NCBI RefSeq assembly: GCF_021538895.1
Contig: NZ_JADDRL010000032.1
Coordinates: 23,081-87,080, forward strand
From: Streptomyces olivochromogenes
GTDB lineage: Bacteria > Actinomycetota > Actinomycetes > Streptomycetales > Streptomycetaceae
Length of the DNA stretch: 64,000 nucleotides
Direction of reading: 5' to 3'
Positions 9,068 to 17,476 of this stretch are shown piece after piece. The first letter of the stretch is position 1. Every line of letters begins with the position of its first letter. Made by a program: the position numbers and the translations under genes. The notes beneath the pieces are model-generated. The model ran no database searches and was not told the origin of the DNA. It saw only the letters and a list, made by a program, of their open reading frames with translations.

Positions 9068-10185
9068 GATCGATGACCGCGGTCCTCGACCGCACCCGGC
9101 ACGGGCGGTTCGCGCTCGCCGCGCTGCTCGCGGCGGCCGTCGCCATGGCGGTGCCCTTCTACTTCGCCCCCTTCCAGGTCTTCCAGTTGACCATGGTGCT
9201 GGTATACGCCGTGGCGCTGGCCGGACTGAACCTGCTCGTCGGTTTCGGCGGACAAATCTCGCTCGGCCACGGCGCGTTCTTCGCGGCCGGCGCCTACACT
9301 GCGGCGATCATGCTCGACCGGTTCGACACCGGTCACCTGGCCACCCTGCCGGTCGCGGCCGCGGCATGCTTCCTGCTGGGGCTCGGCTTCGGGGTGCCCG
9401 CGCTGCGGCTGCGCGGGCTGTACCTGGCGCTGGTGACCCTCTCCTTGGCTGTGTTCCTGCCGCCGCTGCTCAAGCGGCTGGAGGCCGTCACGGGCGGCTC
9501 CATGGGCCTGACGGTGGAAAAGCCGCAGCCGCCGGCCTGGAGCGGTCTGGCGGAGGACCAGTGGTCGTACTTCGTCGTCCTCGCGGTCTCGGCGGTGGCG
9601 CTCCTCGTGGCCCGCAACCTGCTGCGCTCCCGTGTCGGGCGCGCGCTGCTCGCGGTGCGGGACAACGAGAGCGCGGCCGAGGTCATGGGCGTGCGGCTGT
9701 CGCTGCACAAGACTTTCGCCTTCGCATGGAGCGCGATGTTCGCGGGTGTCGCCGGGTGCCTGTACACCTGGGTGATCGGCTTCGTCTCGCCGGACTCGTT
9801 CAGCTTCGTCCTGTCCATCACGCTGCTGGCCGGCTTGGTGGTCGGAGGGCTTGCATCGCTGTACGGACCGCTGCTCGGCGCGGCGTTCGTGATGTACGTG
9901 CCGAGCGTGGCCCAGGACCTCAGCGAGGCGGCACCCGGTGTGGTGTTCGGCCTGCTGATCATCGCGGTGATGTTCGTGGCTCCGACCGGGCTGGCCGGTC
10001 TGGCGAGCCGGGCTGGGGGTGCCGTCGCCCGTCGCCGCGCCGGCGCAGCCGCATCCGACCGATCGTCGGTGGCGGAGCCTCCGCCCGAGTCCACGTCCGA
10101 ACCGTCCGCGCCCCGCACCCCCGTGGATCCCGAATCTGTCGAGGCCGAACCCGTGGGCGCACCGCCCCGCACGGAAAAGGAATGA
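9064..10185 (+). CDS. HAAT ABC importer permease, LivM-like, with Pro/Glu-rich tail
   Basis: 373 residues. GLNLLVGFGGQISLGHGAFF and PALRLRGLYLALVTL are LivM hallmarks, and the coupling helix reads AVRDNESAAEVMGV. About nine membrane segments precede a polar tail of roughly 50 residues (from about residue 320), rich in Ser, Pro and Glu and presumably cytoplasmic and disordered. That tail is longer than usual. Its ATG overlaps the LivH-like stop (ATGA), and the substrate-binding protein gene begins within ten bases of its end. Confidence 0.9.
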   Translation: MRSMTAVLDRTRHGRFALAALLAAAVAMAVPFYFAPFQVFQLTMVLVYAVALAGLNLLVGFGGQISLGHGAFFAAGAYTAAIMLDRFDTGHLATLPVAAAACFLLGLGFGVPALRLRGLYLALVTLSLAVFLPPLLKRLEAVTGGSMGLTVEKPQPPAWSGLAEDQWSYFVVLAVSAVALLVARNLLRSRVGRALLAVRDNESAAEVMGVRLSLHKTFAFAWSAMFAGVAGCLYTWVIGFVSPDSFSFVLSITLLAGLVVGGLASLYGPLLGAAFVMYVPSVAQDLSEAAPGVVFGLLIIAVMFVAPTGLAGLASRAGGAVARRRAGAAASDRSSVAEPPPESTSEPSAPRTPVDPESVEAEPVGAPPRTEKE

Positions 10186-10190
10186 ATCAC

Positions 10191-11468
10191 ATGCGAAACA
10201 TCACCGCTCTGCGGGCAGCCGCGGCAGCGACCGCCGCGCTGCTCACCGCGACGGCCTGCAGCACCCAGCGAGGGCAGGACGACCAGGGCACCGTCGCCGG
10301 CGGCACGTGCAAGGGCCAGCAGACCACGGGTATCACCGACAAGACCATCAAGCTGGGCGGGATATACCCGCTGTCCGGGCCGGCGTCCGCGTACGGCACG
10401 ATCAGCAAGGGCGTCGCCGCCTACTTCAAGTACGTCAACGACCACGGCGGCATCGGCGGCCGCAAGGTGGATTTCGTCGTCCGTGACGACGGCTACCAGC
10501 CGCCCAAGGCGGTGGAGGAGGCCCGCCGGCTGGTCGAGCGGGAGAAGGTATTCGCCGTCTTCCAGACCCTGGGCACACCCTCCACGGCGGCCGTGTGGGA
10601 CTACCTCAACCAGCAGAAGGTGCCGCAGCCCTTCGTCGCCACGGGCGCCTCCGTCTGGGGCACGGACACCAAGCACCCCTGGACCATCGGTTGGCAGCCC
10701 AACTACGTTGCCGAGGCACGGATGTACGCCAAGTACCTCAAGGACGAGAAGCCGAAGGCGAAGGTCGCGGTCCTCTACCAGAACGACGACTTCGGCAAGG
10801 ACCTGCTCGGCGGTTTCAAGAAGGCTGTTGCCGGCAGTGGCGTCAAGGTGATCGCGGAGGAGAGCTACGAGGTCACCGACCCGTCGGTCTCGGCGCAGAT
10901 GACGAGCCTCGCCCGCTCCAAGGCGGACGTGCTGCTGGACGTCACCACGCCCAAGTTCGGCAGCCAGGCCCTTGCCGCCGATGCCAAGAACACCCAGTGG
11001 AATCCGGTGCACATTGTGAACAACGTGTCCTCGTCCGCCGCGGTGCTCAAGCCGGTCGGCTTCAAGAACGTCCAAGGGGTGGTTTCCGCCACGTACTTCA
11101 AGGACCCTGCCGACCCGCGGTGGGCGCAGGACCCGGAGGTGAAGACGTATCAGGACGCGATGCACGAGTACGCACCTGATGCCGACCCGGCCAACCAGTT
11201 CAATGCCTACGGCTGGGCCGTCGCATCGAGCCTGCACAAGGCCCTGGACGCGATGAAGTGCCCAACCCGCGAAGGGCTGCGGGACGCGGTGCGCAACCTC
11301 AGGGACGTGAAGGTGGGCATGCTGCTGCCCGGGGTCACCCTGTCCACGGGGCCGGACGACGCCTTCCCGATCGAGACGCTGCAGTTGATGCGATTCAAGG
11401 GCGAACGGTGGCAACTCTTCGGCAAGCCCGTGGACACTCGCAAGGAGTTCGGTCCGCTCACTGATTGA
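10191..11468 (+). CDS. HAAT ABC importer substrate-binding lipoprotein, LivK-like
   Basis: 425 residues. The N-terminus RNITALRAAA...LLTATAC is a lipoprotein signal with the lipidated Cys at about residue 23, so the protein is anchored outside the membrane. The mature part has the type-I periplasmic-binding fold: IKLGGIYPLSGPASAYG, YVNDHGGIGGRKVDFVVRDD, VAVLYQNDDFGKD and NAYGWAVA. I chose the second ATG (10191) because AAGGA lies 7-8 bases upstream, whereas the overlapping ATG at 10182 has no room for a ribosome binding site. This is the last gene of the importer operon and is followed by a strong terminator. The ligand is unknown; family members bind branched-chain amino acids, urea, amides or aromatics. 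Confidence 0.9.
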   Translation: MRNITALRAAAAATAALLTATACSTQRGQDDQGTVAGGTCKGQQTTGITDKTIKLGGIYPLSGPASAYGTISKGVAAYFKYVNDHGGIGGRKVDFVVRDDGYQPPKAVEEARRLVEREKVFAVFQTLGTPSTAAVWDYLNQQKVPQPFVATGASVWGTDTKHPWTIGWQPNYVAEARMYAKYLKDEKPKAKVAVLYQNDDFGKDLLGGFKKAVAGSGVKVIAEESYEVTDPSVSAQMTSLARSKADVLLDVTTPKFGSQALAADAKNTQWNPVHIVNNVSSSAAVLKPVGFKNVQGVVSATYFKDPADPRWAQDPEVKTYQDAMHEYAPDADPANQFNAYGWAVASSLHKALDAMKCPTREGLRDAVRNLRDVKVGMLLPGVTLSTGPDDAFPIETLQLMRFKGERWQLFGKPVDTRKEFGPLTD

Positions 11469-11478
11469 GCGTGGGAGG

Positions 11479-11508
11479 GTCCGGGGGCGGATTTGGCCGC
11501 CCCCGGAC
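11479..11508 (+). terminator. Intrinsic terminator of the HAAT importer operon
   Basis: A perfect 12-bp GC stem (11479-11490 with 11497-11508) with a 6-base loop ATTTGG lies ten bases after the last stop codon of the operon. It marks the end of the five-gene transcription unit. Confidence 0.85.
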
Positions 11509-11610
11509 GCCCGTGACATACCGACTGGTTAGTATCTCCGTGTTGCAATTTGCAGCGGCCCGCTCCTGCCCCACGGGCACAGGGACCGTCGATGGCATAC
11601 CGCTGCTGCG

Positions 11611-11835
11611 ATGAGCAAACCGACTGCGGCGGCCCGACGCCTCCTGACCAAGCGCGACGACCAGCGGGAGGCCACCGGTCGCAGGTTCTTGGACGCAGCG
11701 CTGGAGATTCTCGCGGAGCAGGGCTACCGCCGGCTGACGGTGGCGAAGGTCGGCGACCGTGCGGGAGTCGGCCGTGGCACGGTCAACTATCGCTTCACGT
11801 CCAAGGCCGGGCACGGCCCGGGTGCGCCCGGATAG
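11611..11835 (+). pseudogene. Truncated TetR-type regulator (HTH only)
   Basis: 74 codons encode only a TetR HTH: REATGRRFLDAALEILAEQGY then VAKVGDRAGVGRGTVNYRF. After TSKAGHG the frame stops within seven codons, and no other frame shows a ligand-binding domain, so about 120 residues are missing. A gene remnant is more likely than a functional mini-regulator. It lies between the importer terminator and the convergent amidohydrolase. Confidence 0.65.
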
Positions 11836-11988
11836 GCGGACTGGAGGGGAGCTCCGCTGTGACGCGGAAGCGATGGTGCGCAGCCGCACGCTGCCGGCGG
11901 ACGTTGTCCGGGTTGGGTTCGATGCGCTGGTTGATACCGACGCGGAAGTCCACGCCGACCGTGGCGGCCTCCCCGAGCAGGTTTCTCT

Positions 11989-13002
11989 TCACAGGCCGAA
12001 CAACTCTGCTGCGTTGTCATGGCACACCGCCCGCAGCCACTCCTCTCCAAGATCCAGCCGCTCCAGGGCGTGCAGCTGGTGCACATAGGGATAGGGGAGG
12101 TTGGGGAAGTCGGAGCCGAGCAGGATGCGGTCGCCCAGCCCGGTGAGCCGGGGGAGGGCCCTGCGGGGGAACGGCATGAGCCCCTCGGCGAAGTCGGTGA
12201 ACGCCATCGTCGTGTCCAGCCGGACCTCCTCGAATTGCTCAGCGAGGCCGAGAAACTCTTCGTATTCGGGCATCCCCAGATGCGCGACGATCAGCCGCAG
12301 CCGGGGATGCCGCGCCAGCACCCGAGCGATCGGCTTGGGGCCGGTGTGTTTGCCAGGGGCGGGCCCGGAGCCGCAGTGGATCACCACAGGGATCCGGGCC
12401 TCGGCCAGCAACCCCCATGTCTGCTGAAGGAGTTCGTCGGCCGGGTCGTACGCGCCCACCTGCACATGCGCCTTGAAGACGCGTGCGCCCGACTCGACGG
12501 CCTCCCGGACGTATGTCTCGACGCCCGGTTCGGGGTAGAAGGTGGCGGTGTGTAGGCAGTCGGGGGTGCGGCGGGCGAAGTCGGCCGACCAGCCGTTCAG
12601 CCACCGGGCCATGCCCGGCTTGTGCGGGTAGAGCATCGCGGTGAAGGCCCGTATGCCGAACTCCCGCAGCAGGGACGTCCGTTCCGCCTCCTCCGTCCGG
12701 TAGGTGATCGGCCACTCGCGCCCACCGGTCAGGGGTCCGAGTGAGTCGAAGTAGTCCCAGACCTTGTGCAGGACGCGCTCGGGCATGAAGTGCGTGTGGA
12801 CATCGACCAGCCCGGGCAGACCGAGTCGGCTCCAGAAGCGCCGGACCTCACGGGTTTCCTCGCCCAGAGGCTCGTCACTCAAGGCATCTGGCGAATTCGT
12901 GGCTGAGTTCGGCCCCCTTGGCGACCTGGCATCGTGCGGGCGGTTGGGTGCGGCTTGTGCGCAACCGGCAGGGTCGACAGGTGCACTGGGGTGATCGTTC
13001 AT
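11989..13002 (-). CDS. Amidohydrolase-2 family metal-dependent hydrolase (PF04909-like)
   Basis: 337 residues. VDVHTHFMPE holds the HxH metal motif (about residues 66-68), VVIHCGSGPAPGKH and LIVAHLGMPEYEEFL supply further His ligands, and LLGSDFPNLPYPYVHQL holds the catalytic Asp. That set is typical of the ACMSD/gamma-resorcylate decarboxylase-like amidohydrolase-2 family, which decarboxylates or hydrolyses aromatic and lactone substrates. The ATG at 13002 is preferred over the upstream in-frame ATG at 13071 because the extra 23 residues show no conserved feature. The first 45 residues are poorly conserved and proline-rich. It is convergent with the TetR remnant. Confidence 0.82.
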   Translation of the reverse strand: MNDHPSAPVDPAGCAQAAPNRPHDARSPRGPNSATNSPDALSDEPLGEETREVRRFWSRLGLPGLVDVHTHFMPERVLHKVWDYFDSLGPLTGGREWPITYRTEEAERTSLLREFGIRAFTAMLYPHKPGMARWLNGWSADFARRTPDCLHTATFYPEPGVETYVREAVESGARVFKAHVQVGAYDPADELLQQTWGLLAEARIPVVIHCGSGPAPGKHTGPKPIARVLARHPRLRLIVAHLGMPEYEEFLGLAEQFEEVRLDTTMAFTDFAEGLMPFPRRALPRLTGLGDRILLGSDFPNLPYPYVHQLHALERLDLGEEWLRAVCHDNAAELFGL

Positions 13003-13376
13003 GTCGCCCACGATCGGCCTGGGTGAGGTGGCGGGTCTACTCCTTTCCGTAAAGGGCCCGTGAGGGATCAATCACCCGGGTCGTAGGGATGACGTGCAGG
13101 CCAGGCTTCTAGCCAGTGTGATGCGCCAGAAACCCCTGATGGTTAGCCAGGTCCGCTTGGCTGCTGGGTGGCGCGACACGCGCCAGGTAGTCGGCGAGGG
13201 AAGTGAAGATCTCGTCGGCAAGCCCCCCAGCTGCTGATCACCTCGACGTCGTCCATGCTCGACCTTTACCAACTGAACCCGGCCCAGCGTCGGCTGACTG
13301 GAAGCGGCGGGCCTGCCCGACGCACAGCAAATTCGGCTGCCTGCGAGACAGGGGTGGCGTAGGGTGGAGCTACCGA
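13003..13376. other. Spacer with an unrecognised minus-strand remnant
   Basis: On the minus strand near 13115-13235 two frames read protein-like sequence: DDVEVISSWG, then a shift to GLADEIFTSLADYLARV. This suggests a decayed gene, but I do not recognise its family. No RNA gene other than the adjoining tRNA is visible. Confidence 0.3.
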
Positions 13377-13450
13377 CGCGGGGTGGAGCAGCTCGGTAGC
13401 TCGCTGGGCTCATAACCCAGAGGTCGCAGGTTCAAATCCTGCTCCCGCTA
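13377..13450 (+). tRNA. tRNA-fMet (initiator, anticodon CAT)
   Basis: Cloverleaf of 74 bases without encoded CCA. The acceptor arm starts with CGCGGGG and has an unpaired first base pair (C1 against U72), an initiator hallmark. The D-arm is GAGCAGCTCGGTAGCTC. The anticodon stem carries the three G:C pairs (CTGGG / CCCAG) diagnostic of initiator tRNA, with CAT at 13411-13413. The T-arm is GCAGG-TTCAAAT-CCTGC. The base of the acceptor stem pairs G7 with U66, a small deviation. A terminator follows eight bases later. Confidence 0.93.
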
Positions 13451-13457
13451 CGAGAGC

Positions 13458-13489
13458 CGAGGGGCCCGGCAGGAATGCCGGGCCCCTCG
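13458..13489 (+). terminator. tRNA-fMet terminator hairpin
   Basis: A 13-bp perfect stem (CGAGGGGCCCGGC at 13458-13470 with its complement at 13477-13489) and a 6-base loop follow the tRNA directly, then a short T-containing stretch (cgccgtttcc). Confidence 0.85.
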
Positions 13490-13794
13490 CCGTTTCCGCC
13501 CCCTCCGGCCCATCCGCAGCTGACAGGTGTGCGGCCCCGGCTCGGCGGTCACTCGTATGACCTTGTCGGTGCGCCGCTCGGGGCCGCTCTCTCGTAGGGC
13601 TCCAGAACGAAGCCGAGCTGGTCACGCGGGCCATGCAACAGCGGATTGAGCGCGCAGGTCATCTCGCCCAGCGCGCTGCAGCGGTGGTGACGGTGAGCCA
13701 GGTGGGCACGCTTCCCGAGCAGCCGCACGTCAAGGCCGCGCAGGCGCACCCTCACCGAGAGCGAACTGGACCCGCCGCGTGTGCATTGACTGTC

Positions 13795-13822
13795 CCGGCC
13801 GGGCGAGGGGTCGCCCGGCCGG
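13795..13822 (-). terminator. Terminator of the galactose oxidase-like gene
   Basis: A perfect 12-bp stem (13795-13806 with 13811-13822) around a GGGG loop sits ten bases beyond the stop of the minus-strand oxidase gene at 13833. Confidence 0.8.
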
Positions 13823-13832
13823 ATCCTCGGTC

Positions 13833-16388
13833 TCAGCCGATCGTCAGCATCCGGGCCTTGCTCGGCACCCCCTGGGCGTCGAGCGCGAACAGCATGTACG
13901 TCCCCGGCAGAGCGACGCCCGGGTCAGCCGGGATGTCGACCTGGTACGAGGTCCCGGCCGTGGCACGGAACGGCAGTGGCACACGGCGCTGGTCGTTGTC
14001 GGTGGAGTGGGTCGCCGCACTGGCGCGTACCAGGGCGAAGGAGGTGACCGCCTTGTCGGTGGTTACCGACAACTGAGTGCCGTTTTCTGCCCGGGCGGGC
14101 ACCTGACCCGTGATGGCCGGCCGGGGCCTTTCGCTGCCGTCCGCCTTGAGCAGATACGGCGGGGTGAAGATCGCACCGTCCAGGTGGTTCGTGGCGCAGT
14201 CCCCGCACAGGCCCCCGCCGCCCGAGAAGATCCGGCCGTCCGGCAGCAGATTGGCGACGCTGTGGTAGTTGCGCGGCACGGCCATCGCCGCGGCGGGCGT
14301 GAACTTCCCGGTGGCCGGATCCCAGATCTCCGGGGTCATGACGGACGTCGCGTCGCTGAACGGAACGGGGTACGACTGTCCGCCGAACACCGCGACCCTC
14401 CCGTCAGGCATCACCACGCTGTTGCTGAACGCGCGCGCGAAGCGCATGTCCCCGGTACGGGCGCTCACCGGCTGTCCGCCGCCGCTCGCGTCGACGGTAT
14501 AGGCACGGCTCGTGGCCTTGGCCTTCTCGTAGGCGGTGGCGCCGCCGAGGGTGAGCAACTTGTCGATGTCGTACGCGACCGCGTTGCCGTTCATGGCGTC
14601 CTGGCTGTCGGCACGGGTCCCGGCCGGCGCGATGGTCCCGGCGCCCGCCGTGGTGATCCAGTTCATCTGCTTGCTCGGACCGAGCTGCAGCACCCGGCCG
14701 TCCGAAGTGGCGTACAGCCACTCATGGTTGTCCGCCCGGTAGGGACCCGCCGGATCCGCGGTCATGGTCGGGGCTACGGGAACGCCGGGCAGGGTGCGCC
14801 ACGTTCCCGTGGCAGGCGACCACACTTCGGCGTTCTTGCCGCCCGCGCCCCCGCTCCAGGAACCTCCCAGGACGAAGGCGTCGCCGTTGGACAGCAGGGT
14901 CATCGCCTGGTAGCCCCGGGGTAGGTGCATGTCCGCAGTCGACGTCCAGGCGTCCGTCGCCGGGTCGTAGATGCTGGCACGCTCCGCGTTGCTGCCGCCG
15001 GTGACCAGGACGCGCCCGTCGGACAGGATGGCGATCCCCGGGCAGAACATGTCGTGCCCGGTGTTGTCGATGCGCCGCTGCGAGACCTGACCAGTCGTCA
15101 GGTCCATGATTGCGGTCTGGGTGTAGCCATTGCTGCCGCCGAACCGGTCGACGCCGTACGCCGACCAGGCGAGCAGTTTGTTGTTCGGTAGGACGGCTGT
15201 GGCCACCGGGACCAGGGGGAAGCCCTTCACCGGACCCCACGCACCCGCTTGGGCTGGATCCGCCGGCCCGGCCAGCCGGATTTCGGCCGCCGAGGACCAG
15301 GGGCCGCGGCCGCCCGCCTCGGTGGTGGCGGTCAGGCGTACATACCGGGCCGTCACCGGCCGAATGAACGAGGCACCCTTGATCGTGTCGTCATCGGCCC
15401 AGGTGCCGGAAGCCACCGGGGCACCGAAGGACGCGCCGTCCGAGCTGGTGGTGACGATGAAGGCGCCGATCCGGCCGTTCGCGGAGCCCTGGCGCGGCTG
15501 ATAGGTGAGCTGGGAGACGGTGCGGGGCCCCTTCATGTCGATGGTGATGCTGTGCGGCAGCGGAGCGGGGGTCCCCGACCACTTGCTGTGCCAGATGGTG
15601 TCGGCATCCCCGTCCAGCACGTTGGCAGCGCGTCCGTCCTCCCCGGCGCCCTCCTCGTCGCTTGCCGTGGCGGTCCATCCCTCGCGCGACAGGTCGACGA
15701 CACCGGCGGTGGAGCCGGGATCGCCGAGCAGGTCGAGCTCCGCCGCGGACGTCCACGGACCCCGTCCGCCCGCTTCGGTCAGCGCCGTCAGCCGCACATA
15801 CCGGGTGCCCTGTGCGGCGAAGGACAGCGTCTTGGCCGTGGCGTCGTCCGCGAGAGTGCCGGAGGCCACCGGCTGGCCCCACCCCCGGCCGTCGCTGCTC
15901 AGCCGGATCTCGTACTTGCCGATACGGCCGTTGGGGCTGACGGCCCGCGGCCGGTAGACGATCGCCGACACCACAGCGGTGCGGTGCATGTCGATGGTGA
16001 TGCTGTGCGGCAGCGGAGCGGGGGTTCCCGACCACTTGCTGTGCCAGATGGTCGCGGTATCCCCGTCCAGCACGTTGGCGGCGCGTCCGTTCTCCGCGGA
16101 GCTCTCCTCGTCGCTGGCGGTCACCGTCCACCCGTCCCGGGGCAGCACCGGTGCGGCGGGTTCCATCGCGGATGCCGGCGCCACGGCGTGGTGTGGCGCG
16201 AACCCCGCACCGGTAGGGCCCGACACCCCTGAGCTGTCCGCCTTTGCGTCTTTCTGGCCGAAGCCCGCCAGGGGGAGCAGGGCGGTGGCCACGGCCAGCA
16301 CCGCGACGAGAGTGAGAGTGCGGGAACTTATCAGGAAACGCCATGGCTTGCGGGATGAGCCGGGTCTGCGAACACGCGGTATCGGCAC
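13833..16388 (-). CDS. Secreted galactose oxidase-like copper-radical enzyme with two CBM32/F5-8C modules
   Basis: 851 residues from GTG 16388, which has GGAGA eight bases upstream. A membrane-spanning or signal segment (about residues 24-43, LTLVAVLAVATALLPLAG) exports the enzyme. Two F5/8-type C carbohydrate-binding domains (about residues 80-222 and 232-374) precede a kelch beta-propeller and a C-terminal DUF1929 domain. All galactose oxidase active-site motifs are visible: the cross-link Cys449 in HDMFCPG, the radical Tyr493 in RGYQ, the stacking Trp in GGSWSGG, the copper Tyr-His pair in RNYHSV, and the copper His in THSTDNDQRR. The enzyme should oxidise a primary alcohol, probably of a glycan, to an aldehyde with release of peroxide. 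The retained Trp resembles fungal galactose oxidase more than Streptomyces GlxA, and no cellulose-synthase-like gene is adjacent. Confidence 0.9.
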   Translation of the reverse strand: MPIPRVRRPGSSRKPWRFLISSRTLTLVAVLAVATALLPLAGFGQKDAKADSSGVSGPTGAGFAPHHAVAPASAMEPAAPVLPRDGWTVTASDEESSAENGRAANVLDGDTATIWHSKWSGTPAPLPHSITIDMHRTAVVSAIVYRPRAVSPNGRIGKYEIRLSSDGRGWGQPVASGTLADDATAKTLSFAAQGTRYVRLTALTEAGGRGPWTSAAELDLLGDPGSTAGVVDLSREGWTATASDEEGAGEDGRAANVLDGDADTIWHSKWSGTPAPLPHSITIDMKGPRTVSQLTYQPRQGSANGRIGAFIVTTSSDGASFGAPVASGTWADDDTIKGASFIRPVTARYVRLTATTEAGGRGPWSSAAEIRLAGPADPAQAGAWGPVKGFPLVPVATAVLPNNKLLAWSAYGVDRFGGSNGYTQTAIMDLTTGQVSQRRIDNTGHDMFCPGIAILSDGRVLVTGGSNAERASIYDPATDAWTSTADMHLPRGYQAMTLLSNGDAFVLGGSWSGGAGGKNAEVWSPATGTWRTLPGVPVAPTMTADPAGPYRADNHEWLYATSDGRVLQLGPSKQMNWITTAGAGTIAPAGTRADSQDAMNGNAVAYDIDKLLTLGGATAYEKAKATSRAYTVDASGGGQPVSARTGDMRFARAFSNSVVMPDGRVAVFGGQSYPVPFSDATSVMTPEIWDPATGKFTPAAAMAVPRNYHSVANLLPDGRIFSGGGGLCGDCATNHLDGAIFTPPYLLKADGSERPRPAITGQVPARAENGTQLSVTTDKAVTSFALVRASAATHSTDNDQRRVPLPFRATAGTSYQVDIPADPGVALPGTYMLFALDAQGVPSKARMLTIG
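15535..15637 (-). repeat. 103-bp direct repeat, copy 1 (in second CBM module)
   Basis: Nearly identical to 15988-16090, differing at only a few positions. Both copies encode the same stretch of the tandem carbohydrate-binding domains (VLDGD...TIWHSKWSGTPAPL PHSITIDM), which shows that the second module arose by recent duplication or is kept alike by gene conversion. Confidence 0.85.
15988..16090 (-). repeat. 103-bp direct repeat, copy 2 (in first CBM module)
   Basis: Partner of 15535-15637. The spacing of 453 bp equals one carbohydrate-binding module, so the repeats are in phase with the protein domains. Confidence 0.85.
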
Positions 16389-16801
16389 GGTGATGGTCTC
16401 CGAAGGTGAGAAGGCGCCTTGCGGCGCAGCCAGATGACGACCATCAACGGCTGTGTGATGCCAGGGCGTACAGACGGTTCTGAGCCAATAAAGGCAATTA
16501 GGTGCACCTGGGTTGGGCCGGAGTCGGCCAGGGTCGGCTGGCTGCTGGCGCTCAGCGCGATTACTTGACCTGCTTCCTGGCCTGAAGTCCAGGGATTCCG
16601 GCCTGGGTCGTCCGACCCTTCCGGGGGCTTCCTGCTTCAACGCGCTGCGCGGGCACGTGTGCCCGTCTTACCGGCACTCCACAGGCGTTTGGCGTCGCCA
16701 CCCGTCCGGTGGCGACGATCCGGCGTCCTTCGAACAGGACGTTTCGGCTGCGTTGTGGTCGCGGTGGCGCACTCGCCGCACGTCCACCTCCTTGACGTGC
16801 A
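16389..16801. other. Promoter side of the oxidase gene and decayed sequence
   Basis: The first 100 bases upstream of the oxidase start include an A/T-richer patch (gagccaataaaggcaattaggtg near 16483) that could hold its promoter. From about 16560 the sequence shows no intact gene; it leads into the regulator remnant at 16802. Confidence 0.3.
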
Positions 16802-16990
16802 GGGGCGCACCTGGCCCTGGGCGACCGGGACTCCGCCTTCGAGGCCCTCGAAGAAGCCTGGAACGTCGCTTCCGAGATGGCCCGGGTCCACCCGACGAGC
16901 CAGGAACTGATGCGTGTGCTGACCTCACTGCACCGTCGCAGCAACCCGAGGCTGACACGGCTGGCCAAGCGCGCGGGCGTGCCCTACTGA
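16802..16990 (+). pseudogene. C-terminal remnant of a Streptomyces HTH-TPR type regulator
   Basis: An open frame ending at 16990 reads LALGDRDSAFEALEEAWNVA, then HPTSQELMRVLTSLHRRSNP and LTRLAKRAGVPY. This is the typical end of large actinobacterial XRE/TPR regulators, in which the last TPR helices finish with RRSNPxLxxLAxRxGV. No HTH or start codon is found upstream, so only the last 60 or so residues remain. Confidence 0.5.
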
Positions 16991-17033
16991 TATTGGGCCA
17001 GCCCGGCGGATCAGGAGGGGATAGGGTCTGACC

Positions 17034-17327
17034 GTGATTGATGTCCAGGTTCGCAGTGAAAGCGGCACGGTCGAGGCCTGCGCCAGGCACGGCGTGGCCT
17101 GGAGTCCGGAACTGGCCGGGCTTGATCAGTCAGCGTTTCCGATGCTGGGGCACTTGTTGCCGTACGCGGACACCATGTTCAATCACCGACAGGTGGCCAC
17201 CCTGCTGGAAGAGATATCGCGGCTGCCTCCGGGAGTGGTCACCGATGAGTTCGCTCGCGAGCTCATCGAGCTGAGCCAAACCGTTCTCGACGGACAAGGG
17301 CTGTATCTGTGGTTTGTCGGAGACTGA
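17034..17327 (+). CDS. Hypothetical protein, 97 residues
   Basis: Small acidic, probably soluble protein starting at GTG 17034, with GAGGGG about 14 bases upstream. It has no membrane segment and no motif I recognise. The composition (helices around HLLPYADTMFNHRQVATLLEEI, which I read as one regular region, and an LxLWFVGD end) resembles small conserved Streptomyces proteins of unknown function. It stands alone between two remnants. Confidence 0.55.
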   Translation: MIDVQVRSESGTVEACARHGVAWSPELAGLDQSAFPMLGHLLPYADTMFNHRQVATLLEEISRLPPGVVTDEFARELIELSQTVLDGQGLYLWFVGD

Positions 17328-17476
17328 GCCGACACGTCGACTCAGTAGCTGATGAGGTGGGCTTTTCAGGTCAGGTCGCCCCAAGACCGTGCGCATCCTT
17401 CACCGGAGCGGCATGGTCATCCGTTCTGGGCGTGGCAGCTACCAAGACTGTATGAACGACCGTTGACGAACGTGGA

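Noticed and set aside
9333..11519. 728-codon minus-strand frame across the ABC importer genes
   Set aside because: Antisense shadow with repetitive Gly/Arg/Val composition; the plus strand encodes two complete importer proteins.
13377..13450. tRNA-fMet as an integration site for a mobile element
   Set aside because: No direct repeat of the tRNA 3' end and no intact integrase were seen within several kilobases.
13410..13634. A minus-strand ORF ending GAGFEPATSGL over the tRNA
   Set aside because: This peptide is the well-known antisense translation of a tRNA gene; it is not a protein.
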